Assembly (NCBI RefSeq): GCF_020567705.1
Contig: NZ_JAJDJU010000005.1
Span: forward strand, 1 to 64,000
Source of the DNA: Acidocella sp. KAb 2-4
GTDB lineage: Bacteria; Pseudomonadota; Alphaproteobacteria; Acetobacterales; Acetobacteraceae
DNA length: 64,000 nt
Direction: 5' to 3'
Shown here in pieces: positions 25,529-35,810 of this stretch. The position numbers and the translations under genes were made by a program. Positions within the stretch are counted from its first letter, which is position 1. Every line of letters starts with the position of its first letter. Below the pieces are notes generated by a model. That model had not been told where the DNA came from, did not search any database, and was given only the letters and a program-made list of their open reading frames with translations.

Positions 25529-28069
25529 TCAAATCTGCTCCGGCCGGAGCAGACGCAGTTCATGATACACGCCGCCCTCGCGCGAGAAATGCATGTTATA
25601 ATGTGGATCATTCGGCAGAACCTTAGCATAACGCTGCCGCATAACCTCATTTTCCCACATAAACCGGCCAAGTTTGGTGTTGTCGAAATCATCACCTCGG
25701 CTGATGCTCTCGCGGTGTTCCGCCACCACATCCGGCAAATACACAATTTTCCACCCGGCTTTGGTTAGCTTCGCACACAAATCCACATCGTTGAACGCCA
25801 CTTTCAACGATTCCTCGTCAAATCCGCTAACATCGAGGAAGGCCCGCTTGCGCACCAGCATGCAAGCGGCGGTCACGGCGGAAACCTCCTGCGCCGCCAT
25901 CGCATGCGCCATATAGCCCGGCGCGCGCCCATCGAGCCCGCGGAACGCATGGTCCGCCACCCCGCCCACGCCCAGCACCACCCCGGCATGCTGCACGGTG
26001 CCATTGGGGTAGAGCAGCTTGGCCCCCACTGCCCCCAGCTTCGGGTCGGCCAGACACTCATCCAGCATCCGGCGCAGCCAATCCGGCTCGCTCACAAACA
26101 CGTCGTTATTCATGAACAGCAGGTACTCTCCCGCCGCCGCGCTAACGCCGATGTTATTGATACGCGAGTAGTTGAACGGCTCCGCGATCCTGATCACCTT
26201 GGTATTCGGCATGTTGGCCTGGGCGGCGGTGAACGCCTCCGCTCCGTCCTTGCTCGACCAGTTGTCGAGCAGGATGATCTCATACGCCACGTCCTTGGTA
26301 TGCGTGCGGATGGCGTCCACGCATTCCCGCGTCATCGCGATATGGTCGCGGAACGGGATCAGGATCGACACCTTCGCCCCCTGCCGCGCCTTGGGCCGGA
26401 ACTGCCATTCCACCTCATAACAGGTCATGCCCTCGCGGCTGCTCACCTTCGCCGGCAATTTGCGCCGCGCCAGATGCGCCTGCACCGCCGTCTCCCCGGC
26501 CGTCACCGCCTTCGGCTTGGCCTGCGCCCCGGCCGCGGCGGTCGAGCTGCCGGTCTTGCGCCAATGATACAGCACCTCCGGCACATGGTGGATCTCCGCC
26601 GGGGCCAGGTGCTCGCACAGCCGCAGCAGCAGATCATGGTCCTGCGCCCCGTCCAGCGCCGGGTCCAGCCCGCCCGCCGCGCGCAACGCCCCGGCCTCCA
26701 CCATCACGAAATGGCAGATGTAATTGATCTCCAGCAGAAAGCGGTAATTGAAATCCGGTTTGAAATGCGGCTCGCCCAGCGCCCCGCCCCGCTCCACCTT
26801 GTCCTCGTCGGAATAAAGCAGCTTGGCGCCGGTCGCCCGCCATGCCCGCAGCATAATCTCCAGCGCCCCCGGCTCTAGCAGATCGTCATGGTCAAAAAAC
26901 GCCACCAGCTCGCCCTTGGCCGCCGCCAGCGCGTCATTGGTCGCCCGCGCGATCCCGCCATTGCGCTTGCGCGCCAGCACGCGGATGCGCTTATCCGCCG
27001 CCGCCAACTCCCGCATCGCCGCGCTCAGCGCCGCATCCCCGCTGGCGTCATCCACCAGCAGCAACTCCCAGTTCGGGTAGGTCTGCGCCCGCACCGAGTC
27101 CACCGCCGCCAAAAACTCTCCGATCGCCGGCCGATAAACCGGACACACCACCGACACGAGCGGCCCCGGCTCCGGCAGCGCGCCATAGCGCGCCTCGGCC
27201 CGCGCCAGCGCCAGCGGCAGCGAGGCCGCGGCCCAGCGCGCGTAATCCTCCAGGAAATAGCGTTCCCGCGGCAGCGCCGATTGCAACTCCCGGCGCAAAT
27301 TAAACGCAAACGAAAACAGCTCGTCGGTGCGCGCCATCAGCGTCTCGATCTGCTCGCTCGCCCCGGCCGAGGGAAACTCGATATCCAGCGGGCTACCCAA
27401 TATTTCCTGGCGCTCGGGCATGGCGAACACCTGCAGCGTCATGCGCCGCTGCCTGACCCCTTCGGGCAGATACACGCTAAACCCGCAGGCTGCGTCACCC
27501 CCCGTCGCCCCGGCCACATCGGCGCGGAACTGCTCCGCCACCACCTCGGCCAGCGGCTGCCCGGCGGCGGTGATCAAAATCTTAACGCCGCCCAGCCTAG
27601 TCCCGGCGGCATCATCCACCCGGTGCGCCCAGCCCTGGATCAACCCGCCAACCAGCCCATCCAGCACCGCCTCCACACGGGTCGGCTTGGCCAGGCAGAA
27701 ATTCAGCGCCCCCATCTCGCCATTACGCGAGCTCAGCGGCACCGCCTCCCCGTCCACGGTGGCGAAGGTGATGGTGTGCCGCAGCCCGTCGCGGTAGCGC
27801 GCCGGGATCTCATAATAAAAGCCGATCCGGCTATTCACCGGCGTCACCAGCCTCGCATCGTCGCGGTGCAGGTCGCAGGGCACCACATCCGCGATCACGC
27901 CATCGATCATCACGCGCAGCCGCAGGCTCTGCTCCGGCGCCTCGAAATCCACCGCCCAGCCGCCCACCGCGGTCTCGTCAATGCGGTCGAAAAAACACAA
28001 TAGCCGGCGCGCCCGCGCCGCCACCTTAGGTTTTGCGCCCGTCCTCACCGTACCTGTCCTGGTCGCCAT
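25529..28069 (-). CDS. Glycosyltransferase with two tandem GT2 domains
   Basis: About 846 residues. An N-terminal region of about 280 residues has beta modules seen ahead of such enzymes (AVGGWAVDFEAPEQSLRLRV). The first GT-A domain (VSVVCPVYRPAIGEFLAAVD, with DHDD as the metal site) is followed by a second (KVSILIPFRDHIAMTRECVD, with NNDV, later FNDVDLCAKLTKAGW). It probably builds surface polysaccharide. ATG 28069 is preferred for its GGAAAG site; a GTG at 28087 is the alternative. Next to the phage repressor it could be a lysogenic conversion gene, but the host gene after it starts on the same strand close by, so host origin is more likely. Confidence 0.85.
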   Translation of the reverse strand: MATRTGTVRTGAKPKVAARARRLLCFFDRIDETAVGGWAVDFEAPEQSLRLRVMIDGVIADVVPCDLHRDDARLVTPVNSRIGFYYEIPARYRDGLRHTITFATVDGEAVPLSSRNGEMGALNFCLAKPTRVEAVLDGLVGGLIQGWAHRVDDAAGTRLGGVKILITAAGQPLAEVVAEQFRADVAGATGGDAACGFSVYLPEGVRQRRMTLQVFAMPERQEILGSPLDIEFPSAGASEQIETLMARTDELFSFAFNLRRELQSALPRERYFLEDYARWAAASLPLALARAEARYGALPEPGPLVSVVCPVYRPAIGEFLAAVDSVRAQTYPNWELLLVDDASGDAALSAAMRELAAADKRIRVLARKRNGGIARATNDALAAAKGELVAFFDHDDLLEPGALEIMLRAWRATGAKLLYSDEDKVERGGALGEPHFKPDFNYRFLLEINYICHFVMVEAGALRAAGGLDPALDGAQDHDLLLRLCEHLAPAEIHHVPEVLYHWRKTGSSTAAAGAQAKPKAVTAGETAVQAHLARRKLPAKVSSREGMTCYEVEWQFRPKARQGAKVSILIPFRDHIAMTRECVDAIRTHTKDVAYEIILLDNWSSKDGAEAFTAAQANMPNTKVIRIAEPFNYSRINNIGVSAAAGEYLLFMNNDVFVSEPDWLRRMLDECLADPKLGAVGAKLLYPNGTVQHAGVVLGVGGVADHAFRGLDGRAPGYMAHAMAAQEVSAVTAACMLVRKRAFLDVSGFDEESLKVAFNDVDLCAKLTKAGWKIVYLPDVVAEHRESISRGDDFDNTKLGRFMWENEVMRQRYAKVLPNDPHYNMHFSREGGVYHELRLLRPEQI

Positions 28070-28090
28070 ACTTCGCTTTCCGTTCACCTG

Positions 28091-28843
28091 TCACAATCGG
28101 GCCGCCGCCAACGGCAGCAGCCTTGCCAGCCGCGCCGCCCATTCCGCCTGCCCAACGTCCGTTTGTATCAGATCCTGCCGGATTTCCAACTCCAGGTAGT
28201 CCAACCCGCGCGTCTCGGCATGCACCGGCACGCCGTAATCACTCTCATCGGTCAGCCGATAGGGTGCGTTCTCCCCCACCACCAGCCCCGTCTCGGCCCG
28301 CAGCAGCGCCGCCAGCGCGAGGGAAAGCCTGGGGTTGCGGTTATACAGCACCGCCACATGCATCGGCCGCGCCTGCGCCATGTAAACCGGGGTAAAACTA
28401 TGCATCGCCACATAGATGCACCCCGGCCGCGCCCCGATCAGCGCCTCGATGGCGGCGTGATACGGCTCAAAAATCGCCGCCCGGCGCGCCGCCTTGGCCG
28501 GAGCGTCGAGCCCCTTATTGCCGGGGATCTCCGTCGCCTCGCTCACCTCTGGGCAGGCGCTGGCCACGCCCGGCTGGCGGTTGCAGTCAATCACCAGCCG
28601 CGAATAAGTCTGCAGCACCGCCGGCGCGTCGAGCGCCGCGCTCAACCGCCGCGTCACCCCGGCAATGCCGATATCCCAGGCGATATGCCGCTCCATCTCC
28701 GCCGCGCTCACGCCCAAATCCCCCAGCGCCCGCGGGATCGCCCGGCCCGCATGGTCCGCCGTCAGCAAAAACCGGCTCTTCCCCTCCGGACGCAGCACCT
28801 CCGCCGGCGCCGCCTCATCCGCCCCCAACAGCCCCGCGCTCAT
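28091..28843 (-). CDS. N-formylglutamate amidohydrolase family protein
   Basis: The 250-residue protein matches the FGase family. LLTADHAGRAIPRALGDLGV near the start, ERHIAWDIGIAGVTRRLSAA, SRLVIDCNRQPG and VAMHSFTPVY carry the conserved His/Asp/Glu zinc ligands. Members hydrolyse formylglutamate or related amides, but many in this family have no proven substrate, so hutG is not assigned. It is 1 base from the downstream end of the phosphatase gene and shares its strand. Confidence 0.85.
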   Translation of the reverse strand: MSAGLLGADEAAPAEVLRPEGKSRFLLTADHAGRAIPRALGDLGVSAAEMERHIAWDIGIAGVTRRLSAALDAPAVLQTYSRLVIDCNRQPGVASACPEVSEATEIPGNKGLDAPAKAARRAAIFEPYHAAIEALIGARPGCIYVAMHSFTPVYMAQARPMHVAVLYNRNPRLSLALAALLRAETGLVVGENAPYRLTDESDYGVPVHAETRGLDYLELEIRQDLIQTDVGQAEWAARLARLLPLAAARL

Positions 28844-28844
28844 C

Positions 28845-29399
28845 TCACGGCTTCCACACGATCTGCTCCGGCGCCGCCGCGCGCGGGTCGTACTCGATCA
28901 TCTCGCCATTCATCACCGACACCCCGGTAAGCGCCAGAATGAAGCCCCAATGGCTCACCAGCAGCGTGGTCGCCTCATCCTCCCGCCCGGCCATGGCGGC
29001 GCGGAACGCATCGGCCCGTGCCGTGGTCTGTGCCTCGCTTTCAGTCTCGTCATGCCACCATCGCGCGGGCAGATGCCCGAATTCATGCGCCGGAAACCGC
29101 CGCGCCAGCGCCTCGGGGTGAGAGCCGATATCGCACACGAACGCCGTACGCTCGCGCACCTCGTGCCACACCTCCACCGTCACCCCCGGCAGCGCCAAAA
29201 AGGGCTGCGCCGTCTGCAGCGCGCGGGTATAGGGCGACACGATGATCCGCGTCAGCCCGGCCGCGCGCAACCGCGCCGCCGCCTTGCGCGCCTGCTCATG
29301 CCCCAGCGGCGTCAGTTCCGGATCCTCGATCCCGGGGTCCCGCCGGGTCTCGGTGAAATGCAGGTTGAAATAGCTTTGCCCATGGCGCAGTAGAAACAT
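28845..29399 (-). CDS. Histidine phosphatase family protein
   Basis: The 184-residue protein begins MFLLRHGQSYFN, with the phosphorylated His in RHG (residues 5-7). It contains LTPLGHEQARKAAARLRAAG, IVSPYTRALQTAQPFL, an acidic Glu in WHEVRERTAF, and a second His in LLVSHWGF. All catalytic positions are present. The substrate is unknown; relatives include SixA, GpmB and CobC. Confidence 0.9.
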   Translation of the reverse strand: MFLLRHGQSYFNLHFTETRRDPGIEDPELTPLGHEQARKAAARLRAAGLTRIIVSPYTRALQTAQPFLALPGVTVEVWHEVRERTAFVCDIGSHPEALARRFPAHEFGHLPARWWHDETESEAQTTARADAFRAAMAGREDEATTLLVSHWGFILALTGVSVMNGEMIEYDPRAAAPEQIVWKP

Positions 29400-29531
29400 G
29401 TCTCGTCCTTCGGCTCCCCGCGCGCCGCGCGCGCGTTGCCGTTATGTCCCACTCGGGGCCGGGTTGGCCAGCCTGGATCATCCGCTTGCTTTCATCTATC
29501 CCTTGGCGCAGACTTCCCGGCAGAGGATTCA

Positions 29532-30203
29532 GTGCAGACCAACGCGTTCCAATCCCTAGGCGGGTTTCCCGTCATTCTCATCATTTTCGCGGGCGTGGCG
29601 ATCCTCCTCATCCTGCGCCTGCGCAGCGTGCTCGGTCGCCGCGTCGGGTTCGAGCGCCCGCCCCAGCCGCCGCCGGGGCTGTATGCCCAGGGCCCGGTGA
29701 TCGAGGGCCGCGCCACCCCCGCGCCAGCCGGCCGCCCGGTGCCCGACCCCAGCTCCCCCCTCGGCCAGAAGCTGATGCAGATCGTCAACCGCGACCCGCA
29801 TTTCGACCCGCCGAATTTCCTGTCCCAGGCCGAGAGCGCCTTCCGCCTGATTGTCACCGCCTTCGCCGCAGGCGACCGCGCCACCCTCTCCCCCCTGCTC
29901 TCGCCGCATGTGTTCGAGACCTTCGACGCCGCGATCCGCACCCGCGAGGCTGCGGGCGAGCGCCACCGCACCGAGATCAAGACCATCGTCACCGCCAGCA
30001 TCGAAGACGCGCAGCTCCTCGCCGACCACGCCGCCATCGTCGTGCGCTTCGTCTCCGACCAGGTGAACGCCGAGCTCGACGCGACGGGCACCCCCAAGCC
30101 CGGCACCGAGGGGGTGAACGAACTCACCGACCTCTGGACCTTCGAGCGCAACCTCAACGGCCCCGAGCCCGGCTGGCGCCTCGCCGCCGCCCGCAGCGGC
30201 TAA
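29532..30203 (+). CDS. Tim44-like inner-membrane protein
   Basis: I choose GTG 29532 (AGAGGATT site upstream), giving 223 residues that open with QTNAFQSLGGFPVILIIFAG, one transmembrane helix, and then a Pro-rich linker. The remaining 130 residues form a Tim44/MBA1-type domain (FLSQAESAFRLIVTAFAAGD, VFETFDAAIRTREAAGERHR, WTFERNLNG). Alphaproteobacterial members are membrane-anchored, and some interact with the secretion apparatus. mltA follows after 4 bases, a conserved pair. Confidence 0.85.
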   Translation: MQTNAFQSLGGFPVILIIFAGVAILLILRLRSVLGRRVGFERPPQPPPGLYAQGPVIEGRATPAPAGRPVPDPSSPLGQKLMQIVNRDPHFDPPNFLSQAESAFRLIVTAFAAGDRATLSPLLSPHVFETFDAAIRTREAAGERHRTEIKTIVTASIEDAQLLADHAAIVVRFVSDQVNAELDATGTPKPGTEGVNELTDLWTFERNLNGPEPGWRLAAARSG

Positions 30204-30207
30204 CCTC

Positions 30208-31326
30208 ATGCCCCGCAAGCCACCCGCCCGCCATCTCTGGCCCAGCCTCGCCCTCGCCGCGCTCACCGGCTGCGCCGTACCGCAGACCGGCACGCTCAAC
30301 CTGCCCGGCACTCCGCCCGGCAGCCCGGTCTCCTTCTCGGCCCTGCCCGGCTGGAGCACCGACAACACCAGCGAGGCGTTGGAGGCCTTCGTCACCGGCT
30401 GCAAGAGCATCACCCTGATGCCGCCCGACCAGCCGCTCGGCGGCGCCGGTCTCGCGCAATCCGATGCCGGCCAGGCCGGGCAATGGGCCACCGCCTGCGC
30501 CGCGGCCAAGGCGGTGCCACCTGGCGATAGCACCGCCGCCCGCCAGTTCTTCGAGGCCAATTTCATCCCTTATGCCGTCTCCGGCCAGGCGCTGATCACG
30601 GGCTATTTCGAGCCGGAATTCCCCGGCTCCAAAAACCTCGCCCCCGGCTACACCGTGCCGCTCTACGCCAAACCGGCCGACCCCGCGCTCGCCGCCCTGC
30701 CCCGCGCCGCCATCGACCACGGCGCCCTCTACCGCAAGACCCCGGTCACCGCCTATCTGGCCGACCCGGTGGACGCCTTCATGCTGCAAATCCAAGGCTC
30801 CGGGCGCATCCTGCTCGCCAACGGGCGCACCCTGCGCGTCGGCTTCGGCGGCCAAAACGGCCAGCCCTACACCCCCATCGGCCGCATCCTGGTGCAACAG
30901 GGCGACCTGGCGCCAGATGATGTCAGCTATCAGAGCATCTCCGCTTGGCTGAAGGCCCACCCCGACCAAGCCCAAGGCATCATGGAGCAGAACGCGCGCT
31001 ACGTGTTCATCAAGCCCCTTGGCTATCTGCCCGACGACGAGGGCGCCCCCGGCGCGCTCGGCGTGCCGCTCACCGCCGGGCGCTCCCTGGCCATCGACAA
31101 ATCGGTGATCCCGCTCGGCACCCCGGTCTTCGTCGCCACCACCGACCCGATCACCCAGACCCCGCTCGACCGCCTGACCGTGGCGCAAGATACGGGCGGC
31201 GGCATCCAGGGCCCCGACCGCGCCGACCTGTTCTTCGGCGCCGGGCCGGATGCCGAAACCACCGCCGGCGTCATGCGCCAACCCGGCCAGCTCTACGTCC
31301 TGCTGCCCAAACCGGCGGCCCCATAA
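30208..31326 (+). CDS. mltA: Membrane-bound lytic murein transglycosylase A
   Basis: The 372-residue lipoprotein has a signal with lipobox-like LAALTGC (Cys22). It cleaves peptidoglycan glycan strands with formation of 1,6-anhydro ends. The MltA domain contains FFEANFIPYAVSGQALITGY and AFMLQIQGSGRILLANGRTL. The C-terminal 3D domain has TVAQDTGGGIQGPDRADLFF with the catalytic Asp pair. Length is normal for the family. Confidence 0.93.
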   Translation: MPRKPPARHLWPSLALAALTGCAVPQTGTLNLPGTPPGSPVSFSALPGWSTDNTSEALEAFVTGCKSITLMPPDQPLGGAGLAQSDAGQAGQWATACAAAKAVPPGDSTAARQFFEANFIPYAVSGQALITGYFEPEFPGSKNLAPGYTVPLYAKPADPALAALPRAAIDHGALYRKTPVTAYLADPVDAFMLQIQGSGRILLANGRTLRVGFGGQNGQPYTPIGRILVQQGDLAPDDVSYQSISAWLKAHPDQAQGIMEQNARYVFIKPLGYLPDDEGAPGALGVPLTAGRSLAIDKSVIPLGTPVFVATTDPITQTPLDRLTVAQDTGGGIQGPDRADLFFGAGPDAETTAGVMRQPGQLYVLLPKPAAP

Positions 31327-31395
31327 TGGCGCGGCGCTTGCCCGGCCCTGGGCAAAGGGCTACAGCGCCTCGTCAAAACATACAGGGTGGCATGA

Positions 31396-33288
31396 ATGAG
31401 TTCTGACGCGCATCACGGCACCGGCGCCAACGCGCCCCTGCGTCTTGCGACGCTGATCGGTGTGCTCGGCGTTGTCTATGGCGATATTGGCACTAGCCCG
31501 CTCTACGCCCTGCAAACCTGCCTCACCTATTTCTCCCACACCACCTTCGTCCGCGACGACGTGCTGGGCATGATCTCCCTCATCACCTGGGCGCTGATCA
31601 TCACGGTGACGGTGAAATACGTCACCTTCATCATGCGCGCCGATAATAACGGCGAGGGCGGCACGCTCTCGCTCATGGCCCTGGCCAGCCGCGTCTCGCG
31701 CAGCGAGCGCACACGCTCCGCCCTGGGCCTGATCGGCATCGTCGGCGCCGGGCTGTTCTTTGGCGACGGCGTGATCACCCCGGCCATCTCCATCCTCTCG
31801 GCGGTCGAAGGCATCGAGGTCGTCTCCCCCGAAACCTCGCATCTCGTGCTGCCGATCTCCCTCGCCGTCATCATGGTGCTGTTCCTGGTGCAGCGGCACG
31901 GCACCGGCAAGGTCGGCAACGCCTTCGGCCCGATCATGGCACTCTGGTTCCTGGTCCTCGGCCTGCTCGGCCTCAACCAGATCGTGCACGACCCGCGGGT
32001 GCTGGTCGCCCTCAGCCCCACTTATGGCGCCATGTTCATCATCCGCCACAACGCCATCGCCTTCGCCGCGCTGGGCGCGGTGGTGCTGGCCGTCACCGGG
32101 GCCGAGGCGCTCTATGCCGATATGAGCCATTTCGGCAAACGGCCGATCCGGGTGAGCTGGCTGTTCTTCGTGCTGCCCTGCCTGCTGCTCAATTATTACG
32201 GTCAGGGCGCGCTGGTCATCGCCAACCCGGCGATGGCCAATAACCCGTTCTACAACCTCGCCCCGCCCGCGCTGCAGGTGCCGCTCATCATCCTCGCCAC
32301 CATGGCCACGGTCATCGCCAGCCAGGCGGTCATCTCCGGCGCCTTCTCGGTCTCGCGCATGTGCGTGCAGCTCGGCCTGCTGCCGCGCATGGAGGTCCGC
32401 CATACCAGCGCGCTGGAGCGCGGCCAGATCTACGTGCCGCAGATCAACGCGATCCTGGCCTTCGGCGTGGTGCTGCTGGTCCTCACCTTCGGCTCCAGCG
32501 CCTCGCTGGCCTCGGCCTATGGCATCGCCGTCACCGGCACCTTCCTGTGCGACAACACGCTCGCCGCCTTCGTCTACCGGCGCGAGTTCGGCTGGCCGCG
32601 CTGGATGGTCATCGCCCTCTTCGGCGCCATCGGCATTGTCGATTTCGCCTTCTTCGCCGCCAACTCGATGAAGATCTTCGAAGGCGGCTGGGTGCCGCTC
32701 GCCATCGGCCTCAGCATCATCCTGGTCATCACCACCTGGCGCCGCGGCCGCGGCCTGATCATGGCCCGCTGGGTGCAGGATTCGCTGCCGCTGGCCTCCT
32801 TCATCGGCCGCCTGCCGCAATCGCGCATCGTGCGCGTGCCCGGCACCGCCGTGTTCATGACCGGCAATCTCGACTTCGTGCCCAACGCGCTGCTGCACAA
32901 CCTCAAGCACAACAAGGTTCTGCACGAGCAGGTGTTCTTCGTCACCGTCCGCAATCTCGACGTTCCCTACGCCGCCCCGGACGAGCGCGCCGAGGTCGAG
33001 GAAGCCACACCTGGCATCTACAAGGTGACGCTGTATTACGGCTTCATGGAGAGCCCGAACGTGCCGCAGGCGCTGGAAAGCCTCTCCGCCCAGGGCATCG
33101 ACTTCAAGCCGATGCAGGCCAGCTATTTCCTCGGGCGCGAAACTGTGGTGCCCGCCTCGGTGCCCAAGCTGCGCTTCATCCGCCGCTGGCTGTTCCTGTT
33201 CATGGCCCGCAACGCCATCCCGGCCACCGAGTTCTTCCGCATCCCCTCCGACCGCGTGGTCGAGCTCGGCGTCCGCATCGCGGTCTAA
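31396..33288 (+). CDS. kup: Low-affinity potassium uptake protein Kup
   Basis: The 630-residue inner-membrane transporter imports potassium coupled to protons. The N-terminal signatures [39 protein letters not shown] and [19 protein letters not shown] are all present. They are followed by about 12 membrane helices and a soluble C-terminal domain. The start ATG 31396 is preceded by AGGGTGG. Its stop codon overlaps the convergent cca stop (shared CTAA). Confidence 0.96.
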   Translation: MSSDAHHGTGANAPLRLATLIGVLGVVYGDIGTSPLYALQTCLTYFSHTTFVRDDVLGMISLITWALIITVTVKYVTFIMRADNNGEGGTLSLMALASRVSRSERTRSALGLIGIVGAGLFFGDGVITPAISILSAVEGIEVVSPETSHLVLPISLAVIMVLFLVQRHGTGKVGNAFGPIMALWFLVLGLLGLNQIVHDPRVLVALSPTYGAMFIIRHNAIAFAALGAVVLAVTGAEALYADMSHFGKRPIRVSWLFFVLPCLLLNYYGQGALVIANPAMANNPFYNLAPPALQVPLIILATMATVIASQAVISGAFSVSRMCVQLGLLPRMEVRHTSALERGQIYVPQINAILAFGVVLLVLTFGSSASLASAYGIAVTGTFLCDNTLAAFVYRREFGWPRWMVIALFGAIGIVDFAFFAANSMKIFEGGWVPLAIGLSIILVITTWRRGRGLIMARWVQDSLPLASFIGRLPQSRIVRVPGTAVFMTGNLDFVPNALLHNLKHNKVLHEQVFFVTVRNLDVPYAAPDERAEVEEATPGIYKVTLYYGFMESPNVPQALESLSAQGIDFKPMQASYFLGRETVVPASVPKLRFIRRWLFLFMARNAIPATEFFRIPSDRVVELGVRIAV

Positions 33289-34439
33289 CCCGCCCCGCCC
33301 TGCCGCGTCGCCACAAAGGCGCGGCAGGCGGCGGCATCGGCCACACAGCCGCCCGCCAGCCACCACGCCTCGGCCTCACGCAACACCGCGCCCAGGCCAG
33401 GGCCGGGTGGGATTCCCAGCCCCGTCAGATCCCGCCCCTGCAACGGAAACACCGGCCGCGCCATGCCCGCGAGCCGCGCCCGCAGGCCCGCCCATTCCGG
33501 CCCCGCCCCGCCATGGAGCCAGACCCGGTCCACCAACTCCGCCGCCGCCTCGCGCGCCAGCGCCCGGCGCAGCGCCGCGTCGTCATCTTCCGGGCGCGGG
33601 ATGCCCGGCACCAGCAGCGCCGCCAGCCGCGCCGCCTCCGCCCGGCTCAGCCGCCAGCGCGCGGCAAACCCCGCCGCATCCTCCACCAGCAGCGCCGCCA
33701 GCCGCGGCAGCGGGTCCACCGGCGCGCCCCGCGCCACCAGCGCCGCCAGCCGCGCCAGATCACGCCCCGGCAGCAACAGCGCCAGCACGCCGGTCTCCTC
33801 CATCAGCCGCAGCGCCGGCAGCGGGTCCGGCGCGCGCAAAATCTGCTTGATCTCGCTCCACACCCGCTCGGCCGACAACCCGCGCACGCCCTCGCGCAGC
33901 GCCCTGATCGCAGCCACCGCCTCTTCATCCGGCACGCCCCTGGCATAGCGCGCATAAAACCGGAAGAACCGCAGCACGCGCAGATAATCCTCGCGGATCC
34001 GCGCCGCCGCCGCGCCCACGAAGCGCACCCGCCCCGCCGCCAGATCCGCCCGCCCGCCGAAATAATCATAAATCGTGCCGTCGCGCGTGGCCGACATCGC
34101 ATTGATGGTGAAATCCCGCCGCGCCGCGTCCTCACGCCAGTCATCGGTGAATTCCACCACCGCGTGCCGGCCATCGGTCGCCACGTCGCGGCGCAGCGTC
34201 GTCACCTCGAACCCGGTGCCCGCCGCCACCACCGTCACCGTGCCATGCGCCAGCCCGGTCGGCACCGCCTTCAGCCCCGCCGCGCGCGCCCGCGCCATCA
34301 CCACCTCGGGCCGCAGCGGCGAGGCGAAATCCACATCCGCCACCGCCCGCCCGGCCAGCATGTCGCGCACCGCGCCACCCACCATGCGCGCCTCGGGCAG
34401 CGCGTCCCACAGCGCCGCCATGCCGGGCAGCTCGATCAC
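33285..34439 (-). CDS. cca: CCA-adding tRNA nucleotidyltransferase
   Basis: The 384-residue enzyme adds or repairs the 3' CCA of tRNA. It has [20 protein letters not shown] with the GG and DxD metal sites, then [20 protein letters not shown] and [20 protein letters not shown], the class II signatures. GTG 34439 is the likely start because it overlaps the upstream Nudix stop as GTGA. The longer frame to 34520 lies wholly inside the Nudix gene. Confidence 0.92.
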   Translation of the reverse strand: MIELPGMAALWDALPEARMVGGAVRDMLAGRAVADVDFASPLRPEVVMARARAAGLKAVPTGLAHGTVTVVAAGTGFEVTTLRRDVATDGRHAVVEFTDDWREDAARRDFTINAMSATRDGTIYDYFGGRADLAAGRVRFVGAAAARIREDYLRVLRFFRFYARYARGVPDEEAVAAIRALREGVRGLSAERVWSEIKQILRAPDPLPALRLMEETGVLALLLPGRDLARLAALVARGAPVDPLPRLAALLVEDAAGFAARWRLSRAEAARLAALLVPGIPRPEDDDAALRRALAREAAAELVDRVWLHGGAGPEWAGLRARLAGMARPVFPLQGRDLTGLGIPPGPGLGAVLREAEAWWLAGGCVADAAACRAFVATRQGGAG

Positions 34440-35005
34440 CCCCGCCCCCGCAGCCTGAGCGCCAATTGCCGCAAGATCTCCCCGGTCGCGCCCCAAATCA
34501 CATGGTCCGGATGCGGCCACACCGAGAATTCCAGCTCCATCCCGTGCAGCACGGCGCGGCGGCGCTGCGGCAGGGCCGGGTCCAGCAACGCAGAAAAGGG
34601 CAGGCAGAAAATTTCCTCCACCTCGCCCGGCGCCGCCGTCAGCCGCACCCCGCGCGGCACCAGCCCGATCACCGGCGCGATATGAAATCCGGTCAGGGTG
34701 ACATGGTCATCCATCCGGCCCAGAATTTCCACGTCCCGCGGGTCGAGCCCGATTTCCTCCTGCGCCTCACGCAGTGCCGCCGCCTCGGGCGAGGCATCCT
34801 GCGGCTCGATCTTGCCACCCGGAAACGCCGCCTGCCCGGCATGGCTCGGCATTTTCGCCCCGCGCCGGGTCAGCCACACGCCGCGCCCGGGCTCCAGCGG
34901 AATCAGCACCGCCGCCGGCCGGTGCCGCTCGGGCACCGCACGCATCCGCGCCAGCCCCGGCGGCAACAGGCGGCGCAGCTCCTCGGCGCTCAGGGTCACG
35001 GGCAA
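34436..35005 (-). CDS. Nudix hydrolase, CoA pyrophosphatase type
   Basis: The 189-residue protein has the CoA-specific signature LTRRGAKMPSHAGQAAFPGG immediately followed by the Nudix box GGKIEP...LREAQEEIGL (about residues 63-87). It would split coenzyme A or its derivatives into 4'-phosphopantetheine and 3',5'-ADP. It is coupled to cca by the GTGA overlap. Confidence 0.9.
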   Translation of the reverse strand: MPVTLSAEELRRLLPPGLARMRAVPERHRPAAVLIPLEPGRGVWLTRRGAKMPSHAGQAAFPGGKIEPQDASPEAAALREAQEEIGLDPRDVEILGRMDDHVTLTGFHIAPVIGLVPRGVRLTAAPGEVEEIFCLPFSALLDPALPQRRRAVLHGMELEFSVWPHPDHVIWGATGEILRQLALRLRGRG

Positions 35006-35011
35006 ACCGGC

Positions 35012-35575
35012 TCAGTCTTCGCCGCAGCCGGGCAGGTCGCCAAGCGAGAAAAACATCCCGCCGCTCCACACGCCCAGCACCTTGCGCCCGTGCAGCATCC
35101 CCGGCTCGGCCAGGGCCACCAGCTCGTAATAGGTGGCGCGGTTGATCCGCGCCTCGATCGGGTAGCGCCCCTTGCCGTCGCGCAGGCGCAGATACGGCGT
35201 CGGCTCGCAGCTCAGCAGATCATGCGCGATGCGGATCGGGTGCTCCGGCCCCGCGGTCACGCATTTATCCACATTGGTGCGGAAACACAGCACCTGCTCA
35301 CGCCCATGCCCCTTCCAGCTCATCTCCACGGCCACAAACGGGGCGTCCTCCACCTCGATCCAGCCGCGCTCGGCCGGGGTTTCCAGCATATAGCGCCCGG
35401 CCTCGTCGCGGGTCAGCACCGAGGAAAACAGGCACACCATCTCCTTGCGCTGGATCGGGCTGCCCTTATACAGCCAAGTCCCGTCGCGCCTGATCAGAAA
35501 CGGCAGCTCGCCACACTCCTTAGGGCAACGGGCGGCACCGCCCGCCAAGCTCCGCTGCTCAGCCCCTTCGCTCAC
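35012..35575 (-). CDS. DUF1285 family protein
   Basis: The 187-residue protein shows the DUF1285 pattern: ELPFLIRRDGTWLYKGSPIQ, LVCLFSSVL-like MVCLFSSVLTRDEAGRYMLE, and HPIRIAHDLLSCEPTPYLRL. The biochemical role of the family is unknown. It is 6 bases upstream of the Nudix gene and so heads a three-gene operon with it and cca. Confidence 0.85.
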   Translation of the reverse strand: MSEGAEQRSLAGGAARCPKECGELPFLIRRDGTWLYKGSPIQRKEMVCLFSSVLTRDEAGRYMLETPAERGWIEVEDAPFVAVEMSWKGHGREQVLCFRTNVDKCVTAGPEHPIRIAHDLLSCEPTPYLRLRDGKGRYPIEARINRATYYELVALAEPGMLHGRKVLGVWSGGMFFSLGDLPGCGED

Positions 35576-35810
35576 GATTTGTTGATTCCCTTGCCCGCCA
35601 AAGCCCGCTCAAGTTTTCCATATAGGCGGCGGCTCGATCTAATCAAATCCCTTCCGCCCCTCCCATTGCCGCTCTGTCATTTTTCTGCGAAGCTTCGAGT
35701 CGCGCGGCGCAGGCGCTCGGCCGCGGCATAAAAAATACGGCCTGACGCAAATAAATACCGTGGACCAAACCGGCCTCCGGGTGCGCACAGGCGCTGACGG
35801 AGGAAAAAAT

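Noticed and set aside
25500-25560. A prophage attachment site at the right boundary
   Set aside because: No tRNA gene and no direct repeat could be matched, because the left end of the element is missing.
28091-28843. Calling the amidohydrolase hutG
   Set aside because: No histidine-degradation genes are nearby and many family members have other or unknown substrates.
31360-33366. A 668-codon minus-strand frame over the potassium transporter
   Set aside because: It is the antisense shadow of kup; its His/Asp/Gly-rich composition resembles no protein, whereas the plus strand carries all Kup motifs.
35760-35810. GTG 35760 as start of the GltD-like gene
   Set aside because: No ribosome site precedes it, while TTG 35811 has GGAGG at ideal spacing and fits the family's N-terminus.
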